Assembly: GCF_001429165.1 (NCBI RefSeq)
Contig: NZ_LMIR01000003.1
Coordinates: forward strand, 248,001-312,000
DNA: 64,000 bases
Origin: Agromyces sp. Root81
GTDB taxonomy: Bacteria > Actinomycetota > Actinomycetes > Actinomycetales > Microbacteriaceae
Direction of reading: 5' to 3'
Part shown: in pieces, positions 34,462 to 42,783 of the stretch
How positions within the stretch are numbered: position 1 is the first letter of the stretch
Layout: the number at the start of each line of letters is the position of its first letter
The notes under the pieces: generated by a model
Databases searched by the model: none
What the model was told of the DNA's origin: nothing
The model's input: only the letters and a program-made list of their open reading frames with translations
Translations under genes and position numbers: made by a program

Positions 34462-35820
34462 ATGACCTCCGCATCCGAACTCCTCGCTCTTCGCTCCGAA
34501 CTCGGCGGTTCGCTCGTGCTTCCCGGCGACGCCGGCTACGAGGCCGCGCGCATGCCGTGGAACCTCAGCGTCGACCAACGGCCGGCAGCCATCGCCGAGC
34601 CGGCGGATGTCGCGGACGTGCAGGCGATCCTCCGCACGGCGGCGGCCGCCGGCCTCGGGGTGACGGTGCAGCCCAACGGCCACGGCGCCTCCGGCGACCT
34701 GAACGACGTCGTGCTCGTGCGTCCCACGCGATTCGACACCCTCATCGTCGACGAGCAGGCGCGAGTGCTGCGCGCCGGAGCCGGCGTCAACTGGGGCCGC
34801 GCGCTCGAGCAGCTCGACGGCACCGGGCTCGTCGCCCTCGCGGGGTCGAACCCCGAGGTCAACGTCGTGGCCCTCGCCATCGCCGGCGGCCACTCCATGT
34901 TCAGCCGCCGCTACGGCATCACCGCCCGGTCGATCATCTCTGTCGAGTTCGTCGACGCGGCCGGCACGCTGCACCGCGTGACCGACGCAGACGACGCCGA
35001 ACTCATGTGGGCGCTGCGCGGCGGCGGCGGCCTGTTCGGCATCGTCACCGAGGTCGAGCTCGTGCTCTACCCCGGCGAGGCGATCTTCGGCGGCAGCCTG
35101 ATGTTCCCGGCCGAGGCGGCCGAGGCCGTCGTCGTCGCCGCCCTCGAGCTCGCGCGCGACGAGCTCGAACTCGGGCTCGACATCGGCATGATGCACTTCC
35201 CCGACGCACCGCAGGCGCCGCCGCACCTGCGCGGCCGAACGGTGGCGACGATCGGGCTCGTGCACGTCGGCGACGAGGCGACGGGTCGGGCCTTCGCCGA
35301 CCGCATCGTCGCGGTCGCCGAACCCATCGCCGACACGCTCACGAGCTTCACGATCGGCTCGCTCGCCGCCGTCGCGGCGGAGCCGGTCGACCCGATGCCC
35401 TCGTCCGACTTCGGTGCGGCACTCGACGGACTCGACGCCGCCGCCTTCGCGCACGACTTCGTCGACGCGTTCCTGCGCGGTGCCGAGCGGGGTCTCATGC
35501 GCGCCAGCATCCGTGCCATGGGCGGCGCGATCGCCGACGAGCTCGGCGCCGAGTTCGCCGCGGTCGGGGCGACGCAGGCCGACGCGTTGATGAGCTGCAG
35601 CGTGCTGCTCTTCGACCCGTCGCTCGATGCCGACGCCGCCTTCGAGCCGATGCGCGACCTCGCGGCGAAGTACCCGGGCGGCACGGTGCTGCCCACCTTC
35701 CTCAGTTCGGGGGCGACGCTGGCGGACGCCTACGATCGCGAGGTGCTCGACCGGCTCGCGGCCGTCAAGCAGCGCGTCGACCCTGGCGGCGTCATCCGCA
35801 GCAACCGCCCGCTCGGCTGA
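34462..35820 (+). CDS. FAD-linked oxidoreductase, berberine-bridge-like
   Basis: A 452-residue PCMH-type flavoprotein. Residues about 40-205 form the FAD domain (RPAAIAEPADVADVQAILRTAAAAGLGVTVQPNGHGASG), with His74 in the position of the 8-alpha histidyl-FAD link. IAGGHSMFSRRYGITARSIISVEFV and WALRGGGGLFGIVTEVELVLYP are typical. The Cys that forms the second covalent link in berberine-bridge enzymes is not seen, so FAD is probably singly linked. The C-terminal ends in DPGGVIRSNRPL, the family's BBE segment. AAAGGA precedes the ATG. Substrate unknown (oligosaccharide or alcohol oxidation are typical). Confidence 0.88.
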   Translation: MTSASELLALRSELGGSLVLPGDAGYEAARMPWNLSVDQRPAAIAEPADVADVQAILRTAAAAGLGVTVQPNGHGASGDLNDVVLVRPTRFDTLIVDEQARVLRAGAGVNWGRALEQLDGTGLVALAGSNPEVNVVALAIAGGHSMFSRRYGITARSIISVEFVDAAGTLHRVTDADDAELMWALRGGGGLFGIVTEVELVLYPGEAIFGGSLMFPAEAAEAVVVAALELARDELELGLDIGMMHFPDAPQAPPHLRGRTVATIGLVHVGDEATGRAFADRIVAVAEPIADTLTSFTIGSLAAVAAEPVDPMPSSDFGAALDGLDAAAFAHDFVDAFLRGAERGLMRASIRAMGGAIADELGAEFAAVGATQADALMSCSVLLFDPSLDADAAFEPMRDLAAKYPGGTVLPTFLSSGATLADAYDREVLDRLAAVKQRVDPGGVIRSNRPLG

Positions 35821-35876
35821 CGCCCTGAACGCTCAGCCCTCTGGCCATCGCCGTCGAAGTCCGCGAACATGGGCGC

Positions 35877-36803
35877 ATGGATGTCACCGAGTGGCTGCTC
35901 GACTCCGATCCGGCGATCCGCTGGCAGGTCATGCGAGACCTGCTCGACGCACCGCCCGACGAGACCGACCGCGAGCGCACTCGCATCGCCACCGAGGGGT
36001 GGGGCGCGAGACTGCTCGCCCTGCAACCCGACGACGGGTACTGGGGCGGTGACGAGTACGGCATCGACGGCGACCGCCGGAGCGTCACGTGGACGCTCCA
36101 CCTGCTGCGGCGCCTCGGCATCGATACGCATGCCCCGCAGACCCGATCGGCGATCGCCCGGGTCCGCGACGGGGTGGTCTGGCGGGAGTGGGGCGACCTG
36201 CCCTACTTCCACGGCGAGGTCGAGGAGTGCGTGAACGGCGGAGTGCTCGCACTCGCCTCGTACTTCGGCGAGCTCGGCGCCGGCAGCGACCGCATCATCG
36301 AGCGCCTGCTGCAGGAGCAGCTCCCCGACGGCGGCTGGAACTGCGAGCCCCGCGAGGAGTCGGACCGATCCTCGTTCGACTCGACGCTGTGCGTGCTCGA
36401 GGGTCTGCTGGCCTACGAGCGGACCGTGCCCGACGCACCGCTCGAGATCGCGGCATCCCGCCGTGTCGGCGAGGAGTACCTGCTCGAGCGCGGCCTGTTC
36501 CGCCGCCGTTCGACGGGCGAGATCGTGCTCCCCCGCTACGCGAACCTCAAGTTCCCGCCCTATTGGACCTACGACGTGCTGCGCTCGCTCGACTACTTCC
36601 GCACGGCCCACGAGCGGCCCGACCCACGCGTCGCCGACGCGGTCGAGCTCGTGGTCTCGCAGCGCGGCGACGACGGCCGTTGGCTCGCGGGAACCCCGTG
36701 GCGCGGCGAGGTGCACTTCGCCGTCGACGCACCCGAGGGCGAGTCGAGCCGGTGGAACACGCTGCGCGCCCTGCGGGTGCTGCGCTGGTTCGAGCAGCGG
36801 TAG
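35877..36803 (+). CDS. Squalene-cyclase/prenyltransferase-like toroid protein
   Basis: A 308-residue soluble protein with repeating helical hairpins containing QW-like motifs (QPDDGYWGGDEYGIDGDRRSVTWTLHLLRRLG, QLPDGGWNCEP, SQRGDDGRWL), the alpha/alpha toroid fold of terpene cyclases and prenyltransferases. The DxDD motif of class II cyclases is absent and length is half that of squalene-hopene cyclase, so cyclase activity is unlikely. Actinobacteria carry many such proteins of unknown role. Convergent with the next gene after 3 bp. Confidence 0.8.
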   Translation: MDVTEWLLDSDPAIRWQVMRDLLDAPPDETDRERTRIATEGWGARLLALQPDDGYWGGDEYGIDGDRRSVTWTLHLLRRLGIDTHAPQTRSAIARVRDGVVWREWGDLPYFHGEVEECVNGGVLALASYFGELGAGSDRIIERLLQEQLPDGGWNCEPREESDRSSFDSTLCVLEGLLAYERTVPDAPLEIAASRRVGEEYLLERGLFRRRSTGEIVLPRYANLKFPPYWTYDVLRSLDYFRTAHERPDPRVADAVELVVSQRGDDGRWLAGTPWRGEVHFAVDAPEGESSRWNTLRALRVLRWFEQR

Positions 36804-36806
36804 GCG

Positions 36807-37835
36807 TCAGCCGAGGCGGGCGTCGAGCCGGTCGCGGCGGAACTGGCCGACCGCCACGAGCACTGCGACGACCGCGGCGAAGACCGCACACATGACGAGA
36901 CCGAGCGGCCCCGCGATCCACGCCGTCGGCACCGGAGACCCGGCTGCGATGACGATGCCGCCGAGCCCGGCCGCGGCGTTGAACGCGCCGTGCCCGAACA
37001 CCGCCGGCCACACCGACCCGGTGCGGAGCCGGGTCCAGCCGAGCAGCACGCCGAGCAGCATGCACGCGAGGATCATGAGCAGCACCCCGGTGACGTCGGT
37101 GAGCCCGAAGTTGTAGCCGAGGAGGATCAGCGGCGAGTGCCAGAAGCCCCAGAACGCGCCGGAGACGAGCAGGGCCGGCCAGACGCCGAGCGGGCGGAGC
37201 GCGGGCAGCAGCCAGCCGCGCCATCCGATCTCCTCGCCGAACGCGAACGGCGCGTTGATGATCGCACCGACCGGGATCATCAGGAACTGCATGGTGACCA
37301 GCAGCACGATCGGCGGGGCCGGCGTGCCGGCAGGGAGCAGCGCGTCGAGCTGCTCGGCGAACCCCGAGAAGCCGACCAGGTCGAAGCGGGCGAGGCCGAG
37401 GATGCCGACGACGAGGAGCCCCGCCGCGATGAGCAACGGCAGCACGACGATCGCGGCGGCCGACATTCCGAGGGTTCGGCCGACCGGCCGGAGGGGCCAC
37501 ATGCCGAGGTCGCGCAGGATGCCGCGTGCGCCGCGCCGTCCGCGCTGCCGCCGCTGCACGAGCAGGGCGGCGACCGTCGCGATCGCCGGGGTGAACATCA
37601 TGGCGGCCGCGATCACGGGCAGGAGCGGGTCGGCCATGCCCATGCCGCGCGCCCAGAGCGGTGCGGCGACGAGCCACGCGAGACCGCACGAGACGACCGC
37701 GAACACTGCCACGGCCGCCCATGGCACCCGTCGCGCCTCGACGGGCGCGTCGACGGACACTCCGTCGGGCGCCGCTACGGGCGCCGCGCGGTCGGGTGTC
37801 GTCGAGACGGTCGGGTCCGCACGTTCATTGCTCAC
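36807..37835 (-). CDS. CPBP-family intramembrane metalloprotease
   Basis: A 342-residue membrane protein, the second CPBP member in the window. Motifs: FGEEIGWRGWLLPAL (Glu201, Glu202, Arg206), GAFWGFWHSPLIL and FGHGAFNAAAGL. A 37-residue Pro/Ala/Asp-rich cytoplasmic N-terminus precedes the first helix. The start is taken as GTG 37835 because upstream sequence in frame has no homologous character. It follows the ketosteroid-dehydrogenase-like gene by 53 bp in the same direction. Confidence 0.85.
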   Translation of the reverse strand: MSNERADPTVSTTPDRAAPVAAPDGVSVDAPVEARRVPWAAVAVFAVVSCGLAWLVAAPLWARGMGMADPLLPVIAAAMMFTPAIATVAALLVQRRQRGRRGARGILRDLGMWPLRPVGRTLGMSAAAIVVLPLLIAAGLLVVGILGLARFDLVGFSGFAEQLDALLPAGTPAPPIVLLVTMQFLMIPVGAIINAPFAFGEEIGWRGWLLPALRPLGVWPALLVSGAFWGFWHSPLILLGYNFGLTDVTGVLLMILACMLLGVLLGWTRLRTGSVWPAVFGHGAFNAAAGLGGIVIAAGSPVPTAWIAGPLGLVMCAVFAAVVAVLVAVGQFRRDRLDARLG

Positions 37836-37888
37836 GCGGTCCACGCTAGCGACGGGCGCGTGCGCACGGATCCCCCATGCGACGGAGT

Positions 37889-39574
37889 TCAGTGCTCCGC
37901 GTCGACCGCCCGCGCGGCCATCGCGTGACTCGCGACGATGTGCCCGTAGACGAGTCCCTGGCCGATCGTGGCACCGGCGCCCGGGTAGCTCTCGCCGAAC
38001 ACATTGGCCGCCGCGTTGCCGATCACGTAGAGGCCGCGGATGGGAGTGCCGTCTTCGGCGAGCGCGCGACCGTCGGCGTCGGCGGTGACGCCGCCGCAGG
38101 TGCCGAGGTCGGACAGGACGACGCGCACCGCGTACAGCCCCGCCGGGTTCAGCTGGCGGAGGTTCGGGTTCGGGGTAATAGTCGGGTCGCCGTAGTAGCG
38201 GTCGTACGCGCTGTCGCCTCGGCCGAAGTCGTCGTCGGCTCCCGCCTTGGCGAGCTCGTTGAACCGGCCTGCGGTCTCCCCCAGCGCATCGGCCGAGACG
38301 CCCATCCGCTCCGCGAGCTCGGCCCACGACGAGCCGCGCACGGCGATGCCGTGCTCGTACCAGGCCTTCGGGAGGGCCATGCGCGGGAACACCGCGCCGC
38401 CGAGCAGGTAGCTGTTGCGGTACTCCTGGTCGAAGACGAGCCACATGGAGCCGACCGGTCGACCCTCGCGCTCCCGCTCGAGCACGTCGTGGCCGAACGA
38501 CATGTAGTCCTCGGCCTCGTTGAGGAACCGGTTGCCCGAGGCGTCGACGATGAACGAGCCGGGCAGCGAGCGCTCGGCGAGCATCACCGTGGGCCGCTCG
38601 CCCGGCAGCGGCGCGATCGCGGGGAACCACCAGGCCTGGTCCATCAGGGCGACGCCCGCGCCGAGCTCCTGCGCTGCGCGGATCGCGTCGCCGGTGTTGC
38701 CGTCGCTGCCGAGACTCCAGTCCTCGAGCGACTCCGACTGCAGGCTGCGCCGGAGTGCGAGGTCGTGGTCGAACCCGCCTGCGGCGAGCACCACGCCGCG
38801 ACGCGCGGTGATCGTGATCTCCCGGCCCTCCCGGGTGACGACCGCGCCGACGACGGCGCCGTCGTCATCGGTGACGAGCCGTTCGAGGCTCGCCCCCGTC
38901 CACACCGGGATGCCGGCGCGCACGACGCCGTCGAAGAGGCCCGCCGCGAGTGCGCGACCGCCGGCCGCGTACTCGCGGCCGATGAGCTTGCCGCCGATGC
39001 CCTGGAACGCACGCTTGATCGCGACGCCGAAGCCGCGCACCGGCGACTTGGCCATGAGGTTCAGCCACTTGTAGTCGGCGCCGGTCACGGGCATCGGCAG
39101 CGGCGCCTCCATGACGGCCGGCCGGAGCCGGGCCCGCTCCGTACCGAGCCGGGCGACGTCGAACGGACGGCACTCGCAGCTGCGACCGGCAGCCGAGCCG
39201 CCGGGCAGCTCGGGGTGGTAGTCGGAGTAGCCCTCGGCCCACGTGAACTGCATCCGCGTCGTGCGTTCGAGCATGCGCACCGTGTCGGAGCCGTGCTCGA
39301 GGAAGCTCTCCCAGCGGGGTTCGGGGCTCGTTCCGTCGACGACCGCGCTCAGGTACATGCGGGCCTTCTCGGGCGAGTCGTTCGCGCCGAGTTCGTCGAG
39401 CACGGGGTTCGCGGGAATCCAGAACGCGCCGCCGGATCGCGCGGTCGAGCCGCCGACGAAGTCGGTCTTCTCGATCACGAGCACCTCTGCGCCCTGCTCG
39501 TGCGCGGAGAGGGCCGCGGCGAGCCCGGTTCCCGATCCGACCACGAGCAGGTCGATCGTCATGTTCTCGGTCAT
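37889..39574 (-). CDS. FAD-dependent 3-ketosteroid-delta1-dehydrogenase-like flavoprotein
   Basis: A 561-residue flavoprotein of the fumarate reductase/KstD family. LLVVGSGTGLAAALSAHEQGAEVLVIEK near the N-terminus binds FAD, followed by DFVGGSTARSGGAFWIP, a KstD-like substrate segment. GRALAAGLFDGVVRAGIPV, LAAGGFDHD and LYVIGNAAANVFGESYPGAGATIGQGLVYGHIVASHAM complete the fold. True KstD oxidises the steroid A ring; no other steroid catabolic gene is near, so the substrate is uncertain. Start ATG 39574 with GGAG ten bases upstream. The promoter region bears two tandem palindromes. Confidence 0.85.
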   Translation of the reverse strand: MTENMTIDLLVVGSGTGLAAALSAHEQGAEVLVIEKTDFVGGSTARSGGAFWIPANPVLDELGANDSPEKARMYLSAVVDGTSPEPRWESFLEHGSDTVRMLERTTRMQFTWAEGYSDYHPELPGGSAAGRSCECRPFDVARLGTERARLRPAVMEAPLPMPVTGADYKWLNLMAKSPVRGFGVAIKRAFQGIGGKLIGREYAAGGRALAAGLFDGVVRAGIPVWTGASLERLVTDDDGAVVGAVVTREGREITITARRGVVLAAGGFDHDLALRRSLQSESLEDWSLGSDGNTGDAIRAAQELGAGVALMDQAWWFPAIAPLPGERPTVMLAERSLPGSFIVDASGNRFLNEAEDYMSFGHDVLEREREGRPVGSMWLVFDQEYRNSYLLGGAVFPRMALPKAWYEHGIAVRGSSWAELAERMGVSADALGETAGRFNELAKAGADDDFGRGDSAYDRYYGDPTITPNPNLRQLNPAGLYAVRVVLSDLGTCGGVTADADGRALAEDGTPIRGLYVIGNAAANVFGESYPGAGATIGQGLVYGHIVASHAMAARAVDAEH

Positions 39575-39624
39575 CTTCGACGAGCTCCGATTCATCGGCG
39601 GACAGTGAAGCCATCCTGCCTCAC

Positions 39625-39656
39625 GTGCACGTCGTGCACAATAGGCACGTCGTGCC
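39625..39656. promoter_or_regulatory. Two tandem palindromes flanking a -10 box upstream of the KstD-like gene
   Basis: GTGCACG-T-CGTGCAC at 39625-39639 and GGCACG-T-CGTGCC at 39644-39656 share the core GCACGTCGTGC and lie 18 bp apart centre to centre. On the minus strand TATTGT (39643-39638) between and partly within them is a candidate -10 for the flavoprotein gene. Confidence 0.65.
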
Positions 39657-39685
39657 ACTCACCGAACGCCCGTCAGGGCACGCGG

Positions 39686-40174
39686 TCAGAGGAAGAGCTT
39701 GAACCCCACGTGGGATGCCTCGAAGCCGAGCCGCTCGTAGAAGCGATGCGCATCGGCCCGGCGCGCATCCGACGTCAACTGCACGAGCGCCGCCCCGTGC
39801 TCGCGCGCATGGCCGACCGCCCACTCGATCATCGCCGAGCCGAGCCCCAGGCCCCGCAGCTCCTCCGCGACGCGCACGGCCTCGATCTGCATGCGGGTCG
39901 CCCCGCGCCTGGCGAGCCCGGGGATGACCGTGAGCTGCATCGTGCCCACGACGCGGGCATCGGCGGTCTCGAGCACGACCAGCAGCTGCGCGGAGTCGCC
40001 GTCGATCGCGTCGAACGCCCGCTCGTAGGGCCCGAGCTCATCGGCCGAGGCGGTCTCCTCGGCGGCGCGAAGCGAGTCCGCGGCGATGATCGCGACGAGC
40101 GCCGCGAGGTCGCCGCGCTGCGCGCGCCGCAGTGTGAAGGTGGAACCGCCGGCTTCAAGCGTCGCGAACTGCAT
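39686..40174 (-). CDS. GNAT-family N-acetyltransferase
   Basis: A 162-residue acetyltransferase: EAVRVAEELRGLGLGSAMIEWAVGHA is the acetyl-CoA binding motif (RGLGLG) and DAHRFYERLGFEASHVGFKLFL the C-terminal GNAT ending. This arrangement is typical of small stand-alone GNATs related to PhnO-like or MarR-linked types. 56 bp after the MarR gene and same direction, so possibly co-transcribed. Confidence 0.88.
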   Translation of the reverse strand: MQFATLEAGGSTFTLRRAQRGDLAALVAIIAADSLRAAEETASADELGPYERAFDAIDGDSAQLLVVLETADARVVGTMQLTVIPGLARRGATRMQIEAVRVAEELRGLGLGSAMIEWAVGHAREHGAALVQLTSDARRADAHRFYERLGFEASHVGFKLFL

Positions 40175-40230
40175 CCCCCCAACCTCTCACGGCGACGGGC
40201 AGGCGGATGCCGCGGCATCCGCTCGAGCCG

Positions 40231-40746
40231 TCACTCCGCGTCCTGCCCGAGCCGCCGCAGGAGGGCCGCGAGGGTCGCCTGCTCCTCACGGCTGAGGCCT
40301 CGGAGCTCCTCGGCCTCGCGCTCGGCGAGCATGCGCATCGCCTCGTCGACACGCGTCGCGCCCTCGTCGGTGATCCGCACGAGCACGCTGCGCCCGTCGC
40401 GCGGATTCGGCCGGCGCTCGACGAGGCCGCGGCGCGAGAGGTTGTCGAGCCGATTGGTCATGGCGGCGCTGCCGATCATGGTCGCCTCGATGAGCTGCGC
40501 CGGGCTGAACTCATGGGGCGGCTCCGCCCGGCGGAGCGCGGCCAGCACGTCGAACTCCCAGACCGCGAGCCCGGCGCCGCTGAATGCGCTCGCCCGTAGC
40601 CGGCCGAGTCGATTCGCCACCCGCCGGAGCCTCGACATGACGTCGAGCGGCGTCAGGTCGACGCCGGGCAGGCGATGCGACCACGCGTCGATCAGCAGGT
40701 CGACCTCGTCGTCGCGTTCACCGCGCTCACTCACGCTCCGGGGCAT
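40231..40746 (-). CDS. MarR-family transcriptional regulator
   Basis: A 171-residue winged-helix regulator: VWEFDVLAALRRAEPPHEFSPAQLIEATMIGSAAMTNRLDNLSRRGLVERRPNPRDGRSVLVRITDEGATRVDEAM, the MarR recognition and wing. The ATG at 40746 lies inside a perfect ATACC/GGTAT palindrome; a GTG at 40734 is an alternative start. Divergent from sufS across 145 bp. Confidence 0.9.
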   Translation of the reverse strand: MPRSVSERGERDDEVDLLIDAWSHRLPGVDLTPLDVMSRLRRVANRLGRLRASAFSGAGLAVWEFDVLAALRRAEPPHEFSPAQLIEATMIGSAAMTNRLDNLSRRGLVERRPNPRDGRSVLVRITDEGATRVDEAMRMLAEREAEELRGLSREEQATLAALLRRLGQDAE

Positions 40747-40758
40747 ACCAAACGGTAT
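40745..40758. promoter_or_regulatory. MarR operator candidate at its own start codon
   Basis: ATACC and GGTAT are complementary around AAAC; symmetry continues with one mismatch to GG and CC on the outside. It overlaps the marR start, so it would give autorepression. Confidence 0.5.
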
Positions 40759-40891
40759 CCCGATGCGACCCGCCGAGCACAGTTCGGCCTCGGGAGATGA
40801 CGGATGACCCGCTCACGGCGATCACCGATCGAAACTGCGTCAGACTGGAAGGGTACCGGCGCGCCCCCGCACCGGCCTGCTGGGAGGAACA

Positions 40892-42187
40892 GTGACCCTC
40901 GATCGAACCACCGTCGTCGACGGCCTGCTGCCGGCGGAGCTCCGGCGCGACTTCCCGTACCTCGATCAGGAGCTGAACGGGCATCCGCTCGCCTATCTCG
41001 ACTCCGGCGCGACCGCGCAGAGACCCGTCGCCGTGCTCGACGCCGAGCGCGCCTACCTCGAGCACGCGAACGCCGCCGTGCACCGCGGCGCGTCGACGCT
41101 CGTCGGCACCTCGACCACCGCGTTCGAGGAGGCTCGCGAGACGGTCGCCCGCTTCGTCGGCGCCCGCCCCCGCGAGATCGTCTGGGCCTCGAACGCAACC
41201 GATGCGATCAACATGGTCGCGCTCGGCATGGCGGATGCCGCAGCCGGCCTCGGCGGCGCGGAGGCCGAGATCTTCCGGCTCGGGCCGGGCGACGAAATCG
41301 TCGTCACCGAGGCCGAGCACCACGCCGACCTCATCCCGTGGCAGCGACTCGCGGCGAAGACCGGCGCGACGCTCCGCTGGATCCCCGTGAACGACGACGG
41401 CACCTGGTCGATCGACGACGCGGCATCCGTCATCGGGCCGCGCACGCGGTTCGTCGCCTTCGGGCACGTCTCGAACGTCACCGGATACCTCGCGCCCGTC
41501 ACCGAGGTCGTCGAGCTCGCCCACCGCCACGGCGCCCTCGTCATGCTCGACGCCTGCCAGTCTGTGCCGCACCGCCCCACCGACTTCGCCGAACTCGGCG
41601 TCGACTTCGCCGCCTTCTCGGCCCACAAGATGCTCGGGCCGACCGGCATCGGCGTGCTCTACGGCCGCGCGCACCTGCTCGACGCGCTGCCGCCCGCACG
41701 CACCGGCGGTTCGACGATCACGACCGTCACCATGGAGTCGGCGTCGTTCCTCCCCTCCCCGCAGCGCTTCGAGGCCGGCACGCAGCCGGTCTCCCAGGCC
41801 GTGGCCCTCGCAGAGGCCGTGCGCTACCTGGACGCGCTCGGCATGCAGAACGTGCACGCCCACGAGACGGCCCTCGCCGAACTCCTCGTCGAGGAGACCT
41901 CCCGGATCGCCGGCGTGCGTCTCGTCGGCCCGCCGCCCGGCAGCCCGCGCGCCGCCCTCGCGAGCGTCGACGTGCCCGGCGTTCACGCCCACGACGTCGG
42001 CCAGTTCCTCGACGCGCAGGGCATCGCCGTGCGCGTCGGGCACCACTGCGCCCAGCCCCTGCACCGGCGGCTCGGGCTGCGCGCGACGACGCGGGCGAGC
42101 GCCTACGTCTACACGACCGCCGACGAGGTGCGCCGCTTCGCCGCAGCGCTGGCCGAGGTCCGCGGCTTCTTCGGGGTCGGCGCATGA
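40892..42187 (+). CDS. sufS: SufS-type cysteine desulfurase
   Basis: A 431-residue PLP enzyme (EC 2.8.1.7). The PLP-binding Lys246 lies in FSAHKMLGPTGIG and the persulfide Cys386 in RVGHHCAQPLHRRLG; YLDSGATAQRP at the N-terminus is typical SufS. It delivers sulfur to SufU, encoded next with ATGA overlap. GTG start at 40892 with GGGAGGA seven bases upstream. The usual actinobacterial partners SufB, SufD and SufC are not adjacent. Confidence 0.95.
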   Translation: MTLDRTTVVDGLLPAELRRDFPYLDQELNGHPLAYLDSGATAQRPVAVLDAERAYLEHANAAVHRGASTLVGTSTTAFEEARETVARFVGARPREIVWASNATDAINMVALGMADAAAGLGGAEAEIFRLGPGDEIVVTEAEHHADLIPWQRLAAKTGATLRWIPVNDDGTWSIDDAASVIGPRTRFVAFGHVSNVTGYLAPVTEVVELAHRHGALVMLDACQSVPHRPTDFAELGVDFAAFSAHKMLGPTGIGVLYGRAHLLDALPPARTGGSTITTVTMESASFLPSPQRFEAGTQPVSQAVALAEAVRYLDALGMQNVHAHETALAELLVEETSRIAGVRLVGPPPGSPRAALASVDVPGVHAHDVGQFLDAQGIAVRVGHHCAQPLHRRLGLRATTRASAYVYTTADEVRRFAAALAEVRGFFGVGA

Positions 42188-42651
42188 GCGACCTCTCCGG
42201 TCTCTACCAGGAGCTCATCCTCGACCACTCGCGCCGACGGCTCGGAGACGGCGAACTCGACGACCCGCACGCGACGCACCACGAGCTGAACCCCACGTGC
42301 GGGGATGAGATCACGATGGGCATCCGCCTCGATGCATCCGGCACCGCGATCGAGGCGATCGGCTGGACCGGCGACGGCTGCAGCATCTCGATGGCCTCGG
42401 CCTCGGCGCTGACCGAGCTCGCGGCGGGCGCCGACCTCGACCGCGTGCGCGAGCTCATCGACGGGTTCCGCACGATGATGCGCTCGCAGGGCGCCGGCGA
42501 GGCCGACGAGGATCTGCTCGGCGACGCGATCGCCTTCCACGGCGTCTCGAAGTACGTCATGCGGGTCAAGTGCGCGATGCTCGCGTGGGTCGCGCTCGAG
42601 GCGTGCATCGCCGCGGCGAGCGCCGGCGCACCGCGGCCGTCGCAGCCGTAA
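42184..42651 (+). CDS. sufU: SufU zinc-dependent sulfurtransferase
   Basis: A 155-residue protein with the SufU residues Cys39 and Asp41 in NPTCGDE, Cys66 in GDGCSIS and Cys130 in RVKCAMLAW, plus the SufU-specific insertion between the second and third cysteines. In Gram-positive bacteria SufU is a zinc protein that accepts persulfide from SufS rather than a true scaffold. Start overlaps the sufS stop. Confidence 0.95.
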   Translation: MSDLSGLYQELILDHSRRRLGDGELDDPHATHHELNPTCGDEITMGIRLDASGTAIEAIGWTGDGCSISMASASALTELAAGADLDRVRELIDGFRTMMRSQGAGEADEDLLGDAIAFHGVSKYVMRVKCAMLAWVALEACIAAASAGAPRPSQP

Positions 42652-42683
42652 CGCCCGACGAAACGACCGGGACGAGGCGAAGC

Positions 42684-42720
42684 GGCGCTGGACTCCGAGC
42701 CGAACGCGGAGCCCGGCGCC
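42684..42720. terminator. Strong hairpin between sufU and the enolase paralog
   Basis: Bases 42684-42697 pair with 42707-42720: 14 positions with 12 Watson-Crick pairs, one G-T pair and one A-C mismatch, and a nine-base loop. It stands in the 132-bp gap between convergent operons. No T-run follows on either side, as is common in high-GC actinobacteria. Confidence 0.65.
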
Positions 42721-42783
42721 GACGGCGCGGAACGGAAGGGCCGACTCAGGACGAGGCGGCCGGCGTGCGGTGCACGCTTTCGC

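Noticed and set aside
37889..39574. A steroid degradation locus around the KstD-like gene.
   Set aside because: No other steroid gene (KshA, HsaC, KstR, Mce) is nearby and the operator does not match KstR; only the family name supports it.
37877..40807. A 976-codon open frame on the plus strand.
   Set aside because: It runs antisense through the KstD-like, GNAT and MarR genes, has no recognisable domain and no start signal.
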